A program made the translations under genes and the position numbers. The notes beneath the pieces were generated by a model, which worked only from the letters and a program-made list of their open reading frames with translations, made no database searches and was not told where the DNA came from. 64,000 nt of DNA from Sthenelais limicola (Eukaryota > Annelida > Polychaeta > Phyllodocida > Sigalionidae). The stretch lies in NCBI GenBank assembly GCA_942159475.1, contig OW804096.1:136595791-136659790 (forward strand), read 5' to 3'. Each line of letters starts with the position of its first letter. Position 1 is the first letter of the stretch. Positions 53,707 through 63,403 of this stretch are shown piece by piece.

Positions 53707-53814
53707 AAAGCCCCAGTCCACTTAGCCGATTCTCATGTGATCTCAGAGGATTCTTTTCCACTAAATTATGTGAGAGTCACATGAGAATCGGCTTAGTGGA
53801 AAAGGCCCTTAAGG
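53707..53814. mobile_element. MITE family D copy
   Basis: Arms gccccagtccacttagccga and tcggcttagtggaaaaggcc; inner tctcatgtgatct / agtcacatgaga. Confidence 0.87.
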
Positions 53815-54079
53815 TAAAATAAAAACTCCCAAACTCCTACACCATTTGCATTCAACTTAGGCCATGTTAATGTTTGAACCACATCACATTTACAGATTTT
53901 ATACAGCGTGAAATGAACTGAGAACCTGTAAAATCTCCAGTTTAGAACGTAATGCATAACCCAAACCAAACACACCAAGACAGATGGATATTAGTCAGGT
54001 TATTTGTGTCAGAGAGTATTTCCACCCCAAAAGCCAATTTCATATTCATATGCAGTTTTCCTGTTGCAAGGCGTGGAAA

Positions 54080-54600
54080 AATGAATAAATATAAACAAAA
54101 GAATGAGTAAATATTGATAAATTCAGTCCTTAAGGTCAAACAATGAGTAAATATTGATAAATTCAGTCTTCTAGGCCAAACAATGAGTAAATATTGATAA
54201 ATTCAGTCTTGTAGGTCAAACAGTGAGTATATATTGATAAATTCAGTCTTGTAGGTCAGACAGTGAGTAAATATTGATAAATTCAGTCTTGTAGGTCAAA
54301 CAGTGAGTAAATATTGATAAATTCAGTCTTGTAGGTCAAACAATGAGTAAATATTGATAAATTCAGTCCTATAGGTCAAACAATGAGTAAATATTGATAA
54401 ATTAGATTCTATAAGTCAAACAATGAGTAAATATTGATAAATTCAGTCCTATAGGTCAAACAATGAGTAAATATGGATAAATTCAGTCCTATAGGTCAAA
54501 CAATGAGTAAATATTGATAAATTCAGTCTTCTAGGCCAAAAAGTGAGTAAAATATTGACAAATTCAGTCCTATATGTCAAAAAATGAGTAAATCTGGTAA
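54080..54600. repeat. 40-bp tandem repeat, about 12 copies
   Basis: Unit caatgagtaaatattgataa then attcagtcctataggtcaaa. It is the reverse complement of the short half of the 69-bp family F unit, lacking the ctgctgctgttatatg part. Confidence 0.93.
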
Positions 54601-54982
54601 GATTGTTATCATCATAGCCAAGAATCCAGTTTTACACCCTCGCAACAGACAAAACCACGCATGAATTTTCATTTCCCAACTCCGCCCGGACCCTCCTCGC
54701 GGAGTGGTCCCAATTAGCCTCAAGACATAACACTGGTTATAATAATACACTGTGATGTTGTCACCTCAACTGCGGCACCTCCACTGCACACTGACATCAG
54801 CTAGACAATATAGAACTGTATTATCAACGTGCTAAGTGCAACAAGAGAAGATTCTCTGAAAAAGAGGAAAGCTTTATTAAATCCTGGAGACCTTCTAATC
54901 AGAAATAATATAGGGGTGTGGTGTTCCTGGCTTGCTAGGGTGTCAACTGATAGTAAGGTTACCAGGAATAATTGATGGAAGG

Positions 54983-55040
54983 CGGGGGGGGGGGGGGGGT
55001 AGGGGGGGTAGGGGGGGGGGTAGGGGGGGGTAGGGGGTAT
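54983..55040. repeat. Poly-G tract with TA interruptions
   Basis: Runs of 7-17 G separated by TA; strong G-quadruplex potential on the plus strand. Confidence 0.95.
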
Positions 55041-55055
55041 CAACCACATGGGTGC

Positions 55056-55402
55056 AATAGGGGATTTGCATAGCCGCCATTTTGAATCTTGATTCGCATG
55101 GAATTATGGGACTAATGGTACAGTGTAAAATCTATAGAAAACATGCTATGTTCAGCATGAACTATTTATCAATGCTCTAATGTCAATTTCCTTGTGTTAT
55201 ACATGTTTCCTAAACACAAATCCATCCTTCCCATCATGTATTTGGTTTTCATAGATCATCTATACAAGCAATAATATTGGTGAAAACATTCTTGCAATTT
55301 TCGACAAAATGTTGCCAAATATTTGTATGTCAGATTAGAACAGAATCTATCCCAGCATGCACTGCAAGAGACATGCGCAGTGAGACATGCAAATCCCCTA
55401 TA
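55056..55402 (+). mobile_element. MITE family C copy
   Basis: Ends AATAGGGGATTTGCAT and ATGCAAATCCCCTATA; complete interior with gccgccattttgaatc. Confidence 0.9.
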
Positions 55403-55426
55403 GTGGTGATAGCAAAGGCTGTAAAC

Positions 55427-55601
55427 GTATTTATTTTCGCGCAGATACATTTTTCGGACTAAGTACTTTCACACTTTTTCGCGGGGATTTAAATTCGCGC
55501 AGCAGGGAAGCCTCACATCTTGTTTATGCAATAATTATACCTTATACGCAGGATTTATTTTCGCGCACAAAGGTGGGTGAAAAGGTAGCGAAAATAAATA
55601 C
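55427..55601. mobile_element. Foldback element with GTATTTATTTTCGC ends
   Basis: Left GTATTTATTTTCGC (55,427-55,440) and right GCGAAAATAAATAC (55,588-55,601), with inner ttcacactttttcgcg / ggtgggtgaaaagg partial pairing. It cuts off the left end of the following family A copy. Confidence 0.75.
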
Positions 55602-55977
55602 TGAGTCGCAAATAATATATTTTTCAAGGTGATTTATTCACAGGATCTCTTTATATTTTGGAGGGTTTAGCGCTTTACGTCATATGAATGCATGTACTAA
55701 AGGTCAGGAGAGTGTAATGAATATATCCTTGCGTTTCAAAGGTCATCCTATGAAGTCCATTCAATTACTTTACTGGTAATTGCCCACCCAGAAATATTGC
55801 AAACTTTTTTTTAAAAAATACAGCAATATCAGACATCAAATATGGAAATACATTGTACTTCGTAGATGTCCTAAGTTTTGCCATCATTAGAATCAGCTTG
55901 ATCTCATCTTTTCAAATATGATGATGTCTCAAAATTCATTTTGGTGACTTGTGACTCATTTCCCCGCAACACATCAC
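55602..55977 (-). mobile_element. MITE family A copy, left end missing
   Basis: Starts within the TIR (tgagtcgcaaataatatatt) directly after the foldback; normal right end followed by AAAT. Confidence 0.8.
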
Positions 55978-56006
55978 AAATAAAGTCACCGTACTAACAT
56001 GTATAG

Positions 56007-56175
56007 GGGTGAAGTTGCCAAAATATGTACAATTCACCTTAAACAATCCTCTCAAATAACCCAAGTTTCAGACGAAAATAAAGTCCAAAATACAGTCCAA
56101 CCTAACCAAACAGATTGTTAGAATCAATGCAATGCCGAATACATGTTTACTCGAATTTACATAGTATTGACCGAT
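56007..56175 (-). mobile_element. Family B copy, 3' part missing
   Basis: Blocks from ggtgaagttgccaaaatatg to catagtattgaccgatact; similarity stops at the GC-rich segment. Confidence 0.7.
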
Positions 56176-56189
56176 ACTTTTATTTTCCC

Positions 56190-56450
56190 ATCAGGGGGTT
56201 TAAGGCGGTGGAGTGGGTGGGTGTATGACGGGGAGGAGGGGGGGCGGGGGCCGGGGTGTAATGGACAGAGTTTCCTGTTGCTGGTGCGCCACCTGGAATC
56301 CAATCAAAACTCAATTAATTTGTGTCGGGGCGGGCAAGGCGGGCACGTGCTGACGCCTGGCGGCACAGATCACAGTTTAATTAACTAGCGCGCCGTACAC
56401 CAGGGGGCGGGAGGAGTCTAGTGGGGGCGGGGGGGGGGGGGGGGGGCACT
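56190..56450. other. GC-rich island with homeodomain-like and CTCF-like motifs, then poly-G
   Basis: Unlike its AT-rich surroundings: GGCGGGCAAGGCGGGCACGTG, ATTAATT and TTAATTAAC sites, and ACACCAGGGGGCGGGA (56,397-56,412) resembling the CTCF core, followed by a G18 run at about 56,430-56,447. No splice-bounded coding frame. Could be a regulatory element in intron 2. Confidence 0.4.
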
Positions 56451-56486
56451 CTCCATAAGGTAGAGGAAGCAGGTGCTATGTAAGCT

Positions 56487-56721
56487 GGGTCAGATTTTCA
56501 GAAAATGTACAATTGGCAGCTCTACACATTTAGTAAACTCTGCTAAATTTCGCTGAAAAATGAAGAATACCGGGTATATCTGAGTATATTTGGTATCGCA
56601 TTGATTTAAAGTATCAGTTCTGTTATGTTCAACTGCATTCTGAAGCTCATTTTTCTCTTAAATGTGGGTTATTTGAGAGGATTGGTGAAGGCGAATTGTA
56701 CATTTTCTGAAAATCTGACCC
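56487..56721 (+). mobile_element. MITE family B copy
   Basis: Both TIRs consensus; flanks AGCT / GTAT differ. Confidence 0.87.
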
Positions 56722-56962
56722 GTATGGTGTGGAAATGGGGGGTGGTGTTGGGGGGGGGCACTTCCATTCTGAGTCACATTTATTAATTGATTTGTTCATT
56801 TATTTTTACCTTTCTCGCGGGTAATATGGGATGTTATAGGCTACAGTATTGGTGCTCATACCACATACAGCGGGTAATAAAGCATGTGTATTACCCGCTA
56901 GCCATTCATTGCCATCAGATTTTCACTATTTTCTAAAATTGTTAGAAGTACAAAATTTTCCT

Positions 56963-57296
56963 AATAGGGGATTTGCATGTCTATTCCAGTGCATGCTGGG
57001 ATGGATTCAGTTCAAATCTGACATACAAATGTTTAGCAACATTTTCATCGAAAAAACTATAAGCATGCATTTACCAATACCATAGCTTGTGTAAATGATT
57101 TATAAAAACCGAATGCATGACGGGAAATATGAATTCTTGTCTTATGATAACATGTAAAACACATGGATATTTACATGCGATCACTGTTAAATATTCCATG
57201 CTGAACATAACATGTTTTCTATAGCTTTTACACTGGCAACTCCCATAATTCCATGCAAATGTGGATTCAAGATGGCGGACATGCACATGCCCTATT
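56963..57296 (-). mobile_element. MITE family C copy
   Basis: Ends AATAGGGGATTTGCAT and ATGCACATGCCCTATT; interior with gattcaagatggcggac. Confidence 0.87.
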
Positions 57297-57339
57297 GGCT
57301 AGTGGCACACCAAGGTGAGGAGTTTGTATATATAGAAGT

Positions 57340-57571
57340 GGGTAAGATCGTCAGAAAATGTACAATTGGCCTTCACCAATCCTCTCAAATAACACAAATT
57401 AAAGACGAAAATTAGGTTCAAAATACAGTTCAACATAACCAGACAGATGTATTGAATGAATACAATAGAGAAAATACTCAAATATACCAAGTATTTATAA
57501 TTTTCACTCTAATAGCCCAATTTGATAGATGTGTAGAGCTGTAGATTGTGCATTTTCTGGAAATCTGACCC
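57340..57571 (-). mobile_element. MITE family B copy, TSD AAGT
   Basis: Complete, ends GGGTAAG / CTGACCC; AAGT at 57,336-57,339 and 57,572-57,575. Confidence 0.88.
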
Positions 57572-57770
57572 AAGTTATCGTTAGTGTGTGGGTGTACACC
57601 TGTAGACATTGTTGTAACAGGAGACAGTGGGGCTTCCCCAACATTAGCACTCTCTATTAGCCACCTCCCCCTCCTCTCCTATTGGACAGATAGGTATGAT
57701 TGACAGGTGAAGGTTAGACAGGTGACATTACTGTAGACTGATACCCCACCCACACACAGCTCCCTATATT

Positions 57771-57983
57771 GTGATGTGTCACAGGAAAATGAGTCACAAG
57801 TTGCAAAAAATGGATTTTGAGATATCATCATATTTGAAATGATGAGATCAAACCGATTCCAATGATAGTAGACAGTAGGATCAACGAGAGTATATACTCA
57901 CAGCTAATATGTATTTCAATATTTTAAGTTTGGTATTTCTATTTTTGAAAAAATATTTGCAATATTTCTGGGTGGATAATAAT
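57771..57983 (+). mobile_element. Family A copy, 3' half missing
   Basis: GTGATGTGTCACAGGAAAAT to tttctgggtggataataa, then unrelated sequence. Confidence 0.75.
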
Positions 57984-58059
57984 GGATCGAAAAGTCGAAT
58001 ATTTTTAGTTTTTGACTGGTGTTAACTGGGAATGACGACACTTTAAGGCAGCTGCCCCT

Positions 58060-58277
58060 GGGTCAAGTATCCAGAAAATGTACAATTGCCCTTCGCCAAT
58101 CCTCTCAAATAACCAAAGTTTAAGACGAAAATCAGGTTAAAAATACAGTTCAACATAACCAGACATATTTATCGAATGAATACAATACAAAATACACTCG
58201 AAGATATATCATTTTTCACTCTAATTTAGCAGAATTTGATAAATGTGTAGAACTGTGCATTTCTTTGGAAATGTGAC
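58060..58277 (-). mobile_element. Family B copy, diverged ends
   Basis: gggtcaagtatccagaaaat at the left; tttctttggaaatgtgacc at the right. Confidence 0.75.
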
Positions 58278-58279
58278 CT

Positions 58280-58722
58280 TCTCCTATCCCTACTCTCCTG
58301 CCCTTCCCTCTCCCCCCCCCCCCCACCCACTCACCTGCCCCTATCCCTTCCCTCCTCCCCTTCCCTCTCCCTCCCTCCCACTCACCTGCCCCTGTCCCTT
58401 CCCTCCTCCTTCCCTTTCCCTCCCTCCCACTCACCTGCCCCTATCCCCACCCTCCTGCCCTTCCCTCTCCCTCCCTTCCACTCACCTGCCCCTATCCCTT
58501 CCCTCCTTCCCTTCCCTCTCCCTCCCTCCCACTCACCTGCCCCTATCCCTTCCCTTCCCTCTCCCTCCCTTCCACTCACCTGCCCCTATCCCCACCCTCC
58601 TTCCCTCTCCCTCTCTCCCACTCCCGTCTCCCTCCCTCCCACTTCCCTCCTCCCCTTCCCTCTCCCTCCCTCCCACTTCCCTCCTCCCCTTCTCTCTCCC
58701 TCCCTCCCACTCCCGTCTCCCT
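58280..58722. repeat. Pyrimidine-rich repeat (about 60-bp units) beside exon 2
   Basis: ccactcacctgcccctatcc / ttccctctccctccctccca units on the plus strand. In gene sense this is G-run-rich intron sequence starting about 15 nt after the exon 2 donor. Confidence 0.92.
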
Positions 58723-58738
58723 CTAACAATACACTTAC

Positions 58739-59014
58739 AGGAAATTAGGGAGCGCACAGCTTGAAAAGCCCGAGCGACATCCGTATGCTTAATCTGCCAC
58801 CTTTCTCTGAATTTCCCCTCAACCCGGGAAAAACTGGGCAAGTCCGGAAGGCAAGGATCTTCATCAATAGGTGGGCTATAGATCGATTCACTACAAGATG
58901 GACTTTTATTGGAAAATTTTGATAAATGTACAGGTGGTACAGCTATATTCTCAACTGATTTTCCCAATTTTATCTTATTTTTTTCCAATCTTGAAATGGT
59001 AAACCAAACAAGTG
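58739..59014 (-). CDS. Exon 2 of the minus-strand gene
   Basis: Donor TTTCCT|gtaagt is strong. The acceptor chosen (attgacacag|CA, 59,015-59,016) gives 276 bp, 92 codons, phase 1-1. It makes the joint with exon 1 read MVALGLAALVWFTIS, a short hydrophobic N-terminus. It then reads RLEKNKIKLGKSVENIA, a Ser/Pro-rich stretch with two Cys (PSCSES, DPCLPDLP), and FRERWQIKHTDVARAFQAV with RSLIS. The last helix could be compared with RESP18-type segments, but this is weak. The polypyrimidine tract is poor, so the acceptor is the least certain border. Confidence 0.6.
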
Positions 59015-59870
59015 CTGTGTCAATGTATATTATTAACAAACATGTAACAAATTGAATCAACAATTTATTGATTTGATTTGGTAAGGTTATTATCATTTTT
59101 ATTATCATTAGATTGATTCTTGCAATATCTTAAAGGCTAGATCTATGTTCCTCTTAAATCTTTTTTCTCAAATGCTGCCAAATCCTATAGAATTGAGAAC
59201 CATATTTATGATTCTTATTTTGGAAATGATAAGGACAAAACTTGTATATGATCATTATTGATAACAATAGCCTGTTATGTTGGAAAGCTATTATATATAT
59301 ATATATCAGGTAATTTGTGTTACCTTAAATATGCGCTTATTATTACCTATTATGTCCTTAAAGCCTCTCTGTTAGAATGTATGGTCATAAGATGTTAAAT
59401 GTTTAAAAGCTTAAATATCTATTTGTGTCATTATCTCATGATTAACCTATATATCTTTTGTTTTCATGAGAATATAGAAATTAGTCTAAATTGAGTCCAA
59501 ATAAAATTATTTAAATAAAGAAATTGACTAAATTCTAGCCTTTAAAATTATTCTGAAAAATAATCTAGCGACAATAACCTTACCAAATCTAATCAAAAAT
59601 AAATTAAGGTCCCTATTTGAATGTATTGGTCTATAGAATTCAGGAGTAGTAGCTCACGAGGCAATTCCCAGGTGGCATCTGTTAATGGAGGCAACATCAG
59701 CTATTGCCAGGGGCGCCGCCATCTTGTTTTGCTCATCAGCGCCACCACACGGCACCAGGAAGAACTGGACATGTGTGACACAGAGCAAATAGTTGAATGG
59801 GGGAGAATTATTTAGCTGCCAAGTTGCCAAGTTGGCAGGTTGGCACGTTGCCAATTTTGCAGGTTCTTAC
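59015..59870. other. Intron 1 of the minus-strand gene
   Basis: Lower part (59,100-59,620) is very AT-rich without recognised elements. Upper part holds a GC-rich stretch (59,640-59,780) and direct repeats of gccaagttg/ggcaggttggc at 59,818-59,865. Confidence 0.5.
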
Positions 59871-59892
59871 CTGCCAAGCCCAGGGCTACCAT
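59871..59892 (-). CDS. Exon 1 (start codon) of the minus-strand gene, tentative
   Basis: ATG at 59,892-59,890 in a gccATGG context encodes MVALGLA plus one base, ending at GGCAG|gtaaga (donor 59,870-59,869). An in-frame TAA lies 12 nt upstream. Phase 1 fits exon 2, and the joined N-terminus is hydrophobic (VALGLAALVWFTI). A second ATG at 59,923 in another frame would give phase 2 and does not fit. Confidence 0.5.
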
Positions 59893-60010
59893 GGCCCAGA
59901 TTTAGGACAAGAATCAGCGCCATCTTGTATCTAGATTTCAAGTTCTTACTGGAAGATGTACTTTGGGTTTCGTTGGGTTCCAGAGAAGATTACAAATTAA
60001 CTCACTTACC
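59893..60010 (-). promoter_or_regulatory. Probable 5' UTR/promoter-proximal region of the minus-strand gene
   Basis: The minus strand carries CAAGATGGCGCTG at about 59,914-59,926, close to the YY1 consensus (AAGATGGCGGC) often found at transcription starts. A perfect AAGATGGCGGC lies in intron 1 (about 59,716-59,726, minus). No TATA box was identified; the start site is not determined. Confidence 0.35.
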
Positions 60011-60136
60011 AAACCAAATATGTTTCAAACGAGTTAAAAATCTTTTCTTTTAAAAAGATCTGTTTTTGGGTAGAGGAATGAGCCATAAATATACCTTCTC
60101 ATGGGTGGGAGGGGGTTGGGGTGCATGCACTCTAAC

Positions 60137-60171
60137 TGACATGTGCAGTGACAAATGCAAATCCCTTATTG
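60137..60171 (+). mobile_element. Family C terminal fragment
   Basis: gacatgtgcagtgacaaatg caaatcccttatt is the right end of family C only. Confidence 0.6.
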
Positions 60172-60289
60172 CATCCGATGGTTGTTGCAATTGCATGAGA
60201 TATCTCCTGATATATGACCCTGGGTTTTCTGACCCATTGTTTGCAAGTGGTGAGTGCCACATATAATACAGCCCTATAAGTCATAATAT

Positions 60290-61480
60290 GAGCCCCTATG
60301 AGTTATAATATGAGTAAATTTGGTCAGAATATTGATAAATACAGTCTTCTAAGTCATAATATGAGTAAATTTGGTAAGATTTGTTTTGTCATAATAGCTG
60401 GGAATGCAGCTTTAAGTGAGAACGCTGCATTAAGGTGCTGCCTCCTACTGTGCATACATTGTACCAACAGGTTCAACCACCTCCTCACACTCTTGCCTCA
60501 GCTCAGCGGTGTGGAGGATGAACATAAAGACCTACATTATGGTTTTAACAGCTGAGAATTCACCTTTAATAGAAAAACTCTGCTTTAAAATATCCTCTTC
60601 TTAATGCACCTTTTCTATTCATAGATTTACTATAGAACAACAATGTCCTCATTATTGTAGTGCAGAATGAGTCTTCAAATCTTTGCATACTAACATATAA
60701 CAGCCTTAGAATATTGATAAATCCTGTCCTATAAGTCATAATATGAGTAACTCTTGTATAAACATATACCAGCAGCATAATATTGATAAATACAGTTCTA
60801 TAAGTCATAATATGAGTAAATTTGGTAAGATTTCTTTTGTCATAATAGCTGGGAATGCATCTTTAAGTGAGAAGGCTGCATTAAGGTGCTGCCTCCTACT
60901 GTGCATACATTGTATCAACAGGTTCAACCACCTCCTCACACTGTTGCCTCAGCTCAGCGGTGTGGAGGATGAACACAAAAACCTACAAAGACATTATGGT
61001 CTTAACTGCTGAGAATTCAATAGAAAAACTCTCCTCAAAATATCTTTTTTTAATGCACCTTTTCTAATCATAGATTTACTATACAACAAAAAGTCCTCAT
61101 TATTGTAGTACAGAATGAGTCTCTACAAATGCTGACTTCAAATCCTTGTATACTAACATATAACAGCCTTAGAATAATGATAAATACAGCTCTATAAGTC
61201 ATAATATGAGTACATTTGGTCATAATATTGATAAATACAGTCTTCTAAGTCATAATATGAGTACATTTGGTAAGATGTTGTTTCGTCATAATAGCTGAGA
61301 ATGCAGCTTTAAGTGAGAACGCTGCATTAAGGTGCTGCCTCCTACCGTGCATACATTGTATCAACAGGTTCAACCACCTCCTCACACTGTTGCCGCCTCA
61401 GCTCAGCGACGAGGAACACAAAAAGCTACAAAAAGCTACAAAAACTGCTCCACTAGTTGTCTATCAGCACAATGGCAGGC
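60290..61480. repeat. About 450-bp unit in three tandem copies
   Basis: Copies begin at about 60,350, 60,801 and 61,248 (aagtcataatatgagta). Each contains tcataatagctgrgaatgca, gctgcattaaggtgctgcct and caggttcaaccacctcctca. The start is inverted family F sequence. Short frames inside (NRFNHLLTLLPQLSGVEDEH) recur in all three but are not bounded by clear splice sites. Confidence 0.85.
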
Positions 61481-61607
61481 TTAATGACAATATGTGCAGC
61501 GCCTTTTTTATGTAAGTTTTAATAAGGTTGTTTTTTAATTTAACAAGTCCCGGGGATAATGAAGTTGAAGGACAGATCTATCATCTGGTGAACGAACACA
61601 TGTGTCT

Positions 61608-61842
61608 GGGTCAGATTTTCAGAAAATGTACAATTCGCCTTCAGCAATCATCTCAAATAACCCACATTTAAGACAGAAATGAGCTTCAAAATGGTGTTTA
61701 ACATAACAGAACTGATACTTTAAATCAATGCGATACCAAATATACTCAAATATACCCATAATTTATCATTTTTAAGCAGAATTTAGCAGAAATTACTAAA
61801 TATGTAGAGCTGCTAATTGTACATTTTTTAAAAATCTGACCC
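61608..61842 (-). mobile_element. MITE family B copy
   Basis: Both TIRs present (right end tttttaaaaatctgaccc). Confidence 0.87.
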
Positions 61843-61936
61843 ATGTACTGTGCACCGAGTGCAAATAAGGGATCTGTAATTAAATTGGTATTTGAAGCAT
61901 TTTGAGAATTAAATTTTGAGGATGATTGAAGGTGTC

Positions 61937-62390
61937 ACAAATTTAAAGCTACATTCTCAGCTGTTACAAGTAACATCTTACCAAATTCACTCATATTGTG
62001 ATTTATAGAACTGTATTTATCAATATTCTGCTGCTGTTATATATGTTTGTACAAGAGTTACTCATATTATGATGTATAGGACTGTATTTATCAATATTCT
62101 GCTGCTGTTATATGTTTATACAAGAGTTACTCATATTATGACTTATAGGACTGGATTCATCAATATTCTGCTACTGCTATAATGTTTTTATATAATAATT
62201 TGAAATCAAACTGGCCAAGAGAAAACTCATTGGTGAGCGGTAATAAGTGTAATCGTCGTAGAAAAAGGCTTGCGGCTGGTCCTCTGAATACAAATAAGGA
62301 CGTTTAAGAAGCCCTGTAGCAAAATCAAGTGGACGAAACTGGACAAAATCCTCCAAAATGTTTGGATTGGAAAAGAATGCAGATTTCAAG
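61937..62390 (+). mobile_element. Family F element, second structured copy
   Basis: Begins aaagctacattctcagctgt, contains three 69-bp-type units (61,985-62,185), then the same 3' part as at 42,925-43,130 (gagcggtaataagtgtaatc, aaggacgtttaagaagccct). Confidence 0.65.
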
Positions 62391-62398
62391 AGATCACC

Positions 62399-62646
62399 TT
62401 TAATGATTCCTTATGGGGCCACTCCACTAGAGAGGAAAATGGCGCCGACAACGCTTGTTGTTGCCCACTAATTTGTTGCAACAAATATCCATACAGAAAC
62501 AACAGTTTCCAGAGAATGTGGCAAGATATCTGACACTCCTCTATTTGCATTTTCATTGCAAACATGAAACGAACTGATGTTAGTGGGCAACAAAAAGTTT
62601 GTCTCCACCGTTTTTCCTCTAGTGGAGTTCCGCTTTTAGGGGTTAA
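62399..62646. mobile_element. Foldback element with TTAGTGGGCAACA arms
   Basis: Left arm ccactccactagagaggaaa ... tgttgcccactaa; right arm ttagtgggcaacaaaaagtt ... tttttcctctagtggagt; loop about 90 bp. Confidence 0.8.
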
Positions 62647-62792
62647 TGTATCATTACTGGGGTACAAACTTCACATAATGAATCTGAAGGCCCCCACATG
62701 GTCAGAATGGCATGTCAAGAGAGTGACCATGGGTTGGAGTGGCATGGGATGGCCATGAGGCAGAGCATTATTCTACCTTTGAGGGACCATAT

Positions 62793-63011
62793 GGGTCAGA
62801 TTTTCAGAAAATGTACAATTCACCTTCACCAATCTTCTCAAATAACCCAAATTTCAGACAAAAATAAAGTTACAATCTATCCAAACCGATTGCTAGAATC
62901 CATGCAATGCCGAATATACTCGAATTTACCTAGTATTGGCCATTTTACAGTTTGGCAGAATTTACTAAATGTGTACAGCTGCCAATTGTACATTTTCTAA
63001 AAATCTGACCC
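62793..63011 (-). mobile_element. MITE family B copy, TSD ATAT
   Basis: Consensus TIRs; ATAT at 62,789-62,792 and 63,012-63,015. Confidence 0.92.
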
Positions 63012-63015
63012 ATAT

Positions 63016-63380
63016 AAGGTTGGAGAGCTATAGTTGGGCAGTCTGAAAAAGCATGCAAAACAAATGTTGTGGTGTCAGTCCTCCTGTTAATCCCTTTGAA
63101 GTAACTTAAAATCAGAAAAAGCAGAAGGGATACCTATATTCAATGAAAGGATTCTGCAAGAGAAAAATGTCTTGATTCCGTCCTGGTCACTAAGAATATA
63201 CATCAGGTAAAAGATTCTCATGAAATAGTACATTTTGTCAACAAGAAACAAATAGTAACTGTCAACATATATTATATCCCATACAACATGAAATTAGACA
63301 TTTTATGAGACATTATTTTAAAAAAGGATGGATACATGTATATCATCGCATCAGAAAATTTACAATTGTTTACTTTTATT
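63016..63380. other. Sequence without recognised feature
   Basis: AT-rich, no supported gene, repeat or element apart from a short tacaattg block. Confidence 0.4.
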
Positions 63381-63403
63381 ACTTATTACACCCTTTATTA
63401 ATT

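Noticed and set aside
58216..58764. Pro-rich plus-strand and Gly/Glu-rich minus-strand ORFs
   Set aside because: Generated by the pyrimidine-rich repeat next to exon 2; only the part beyond 58,739 on the minus strand is bounded by splice sites.
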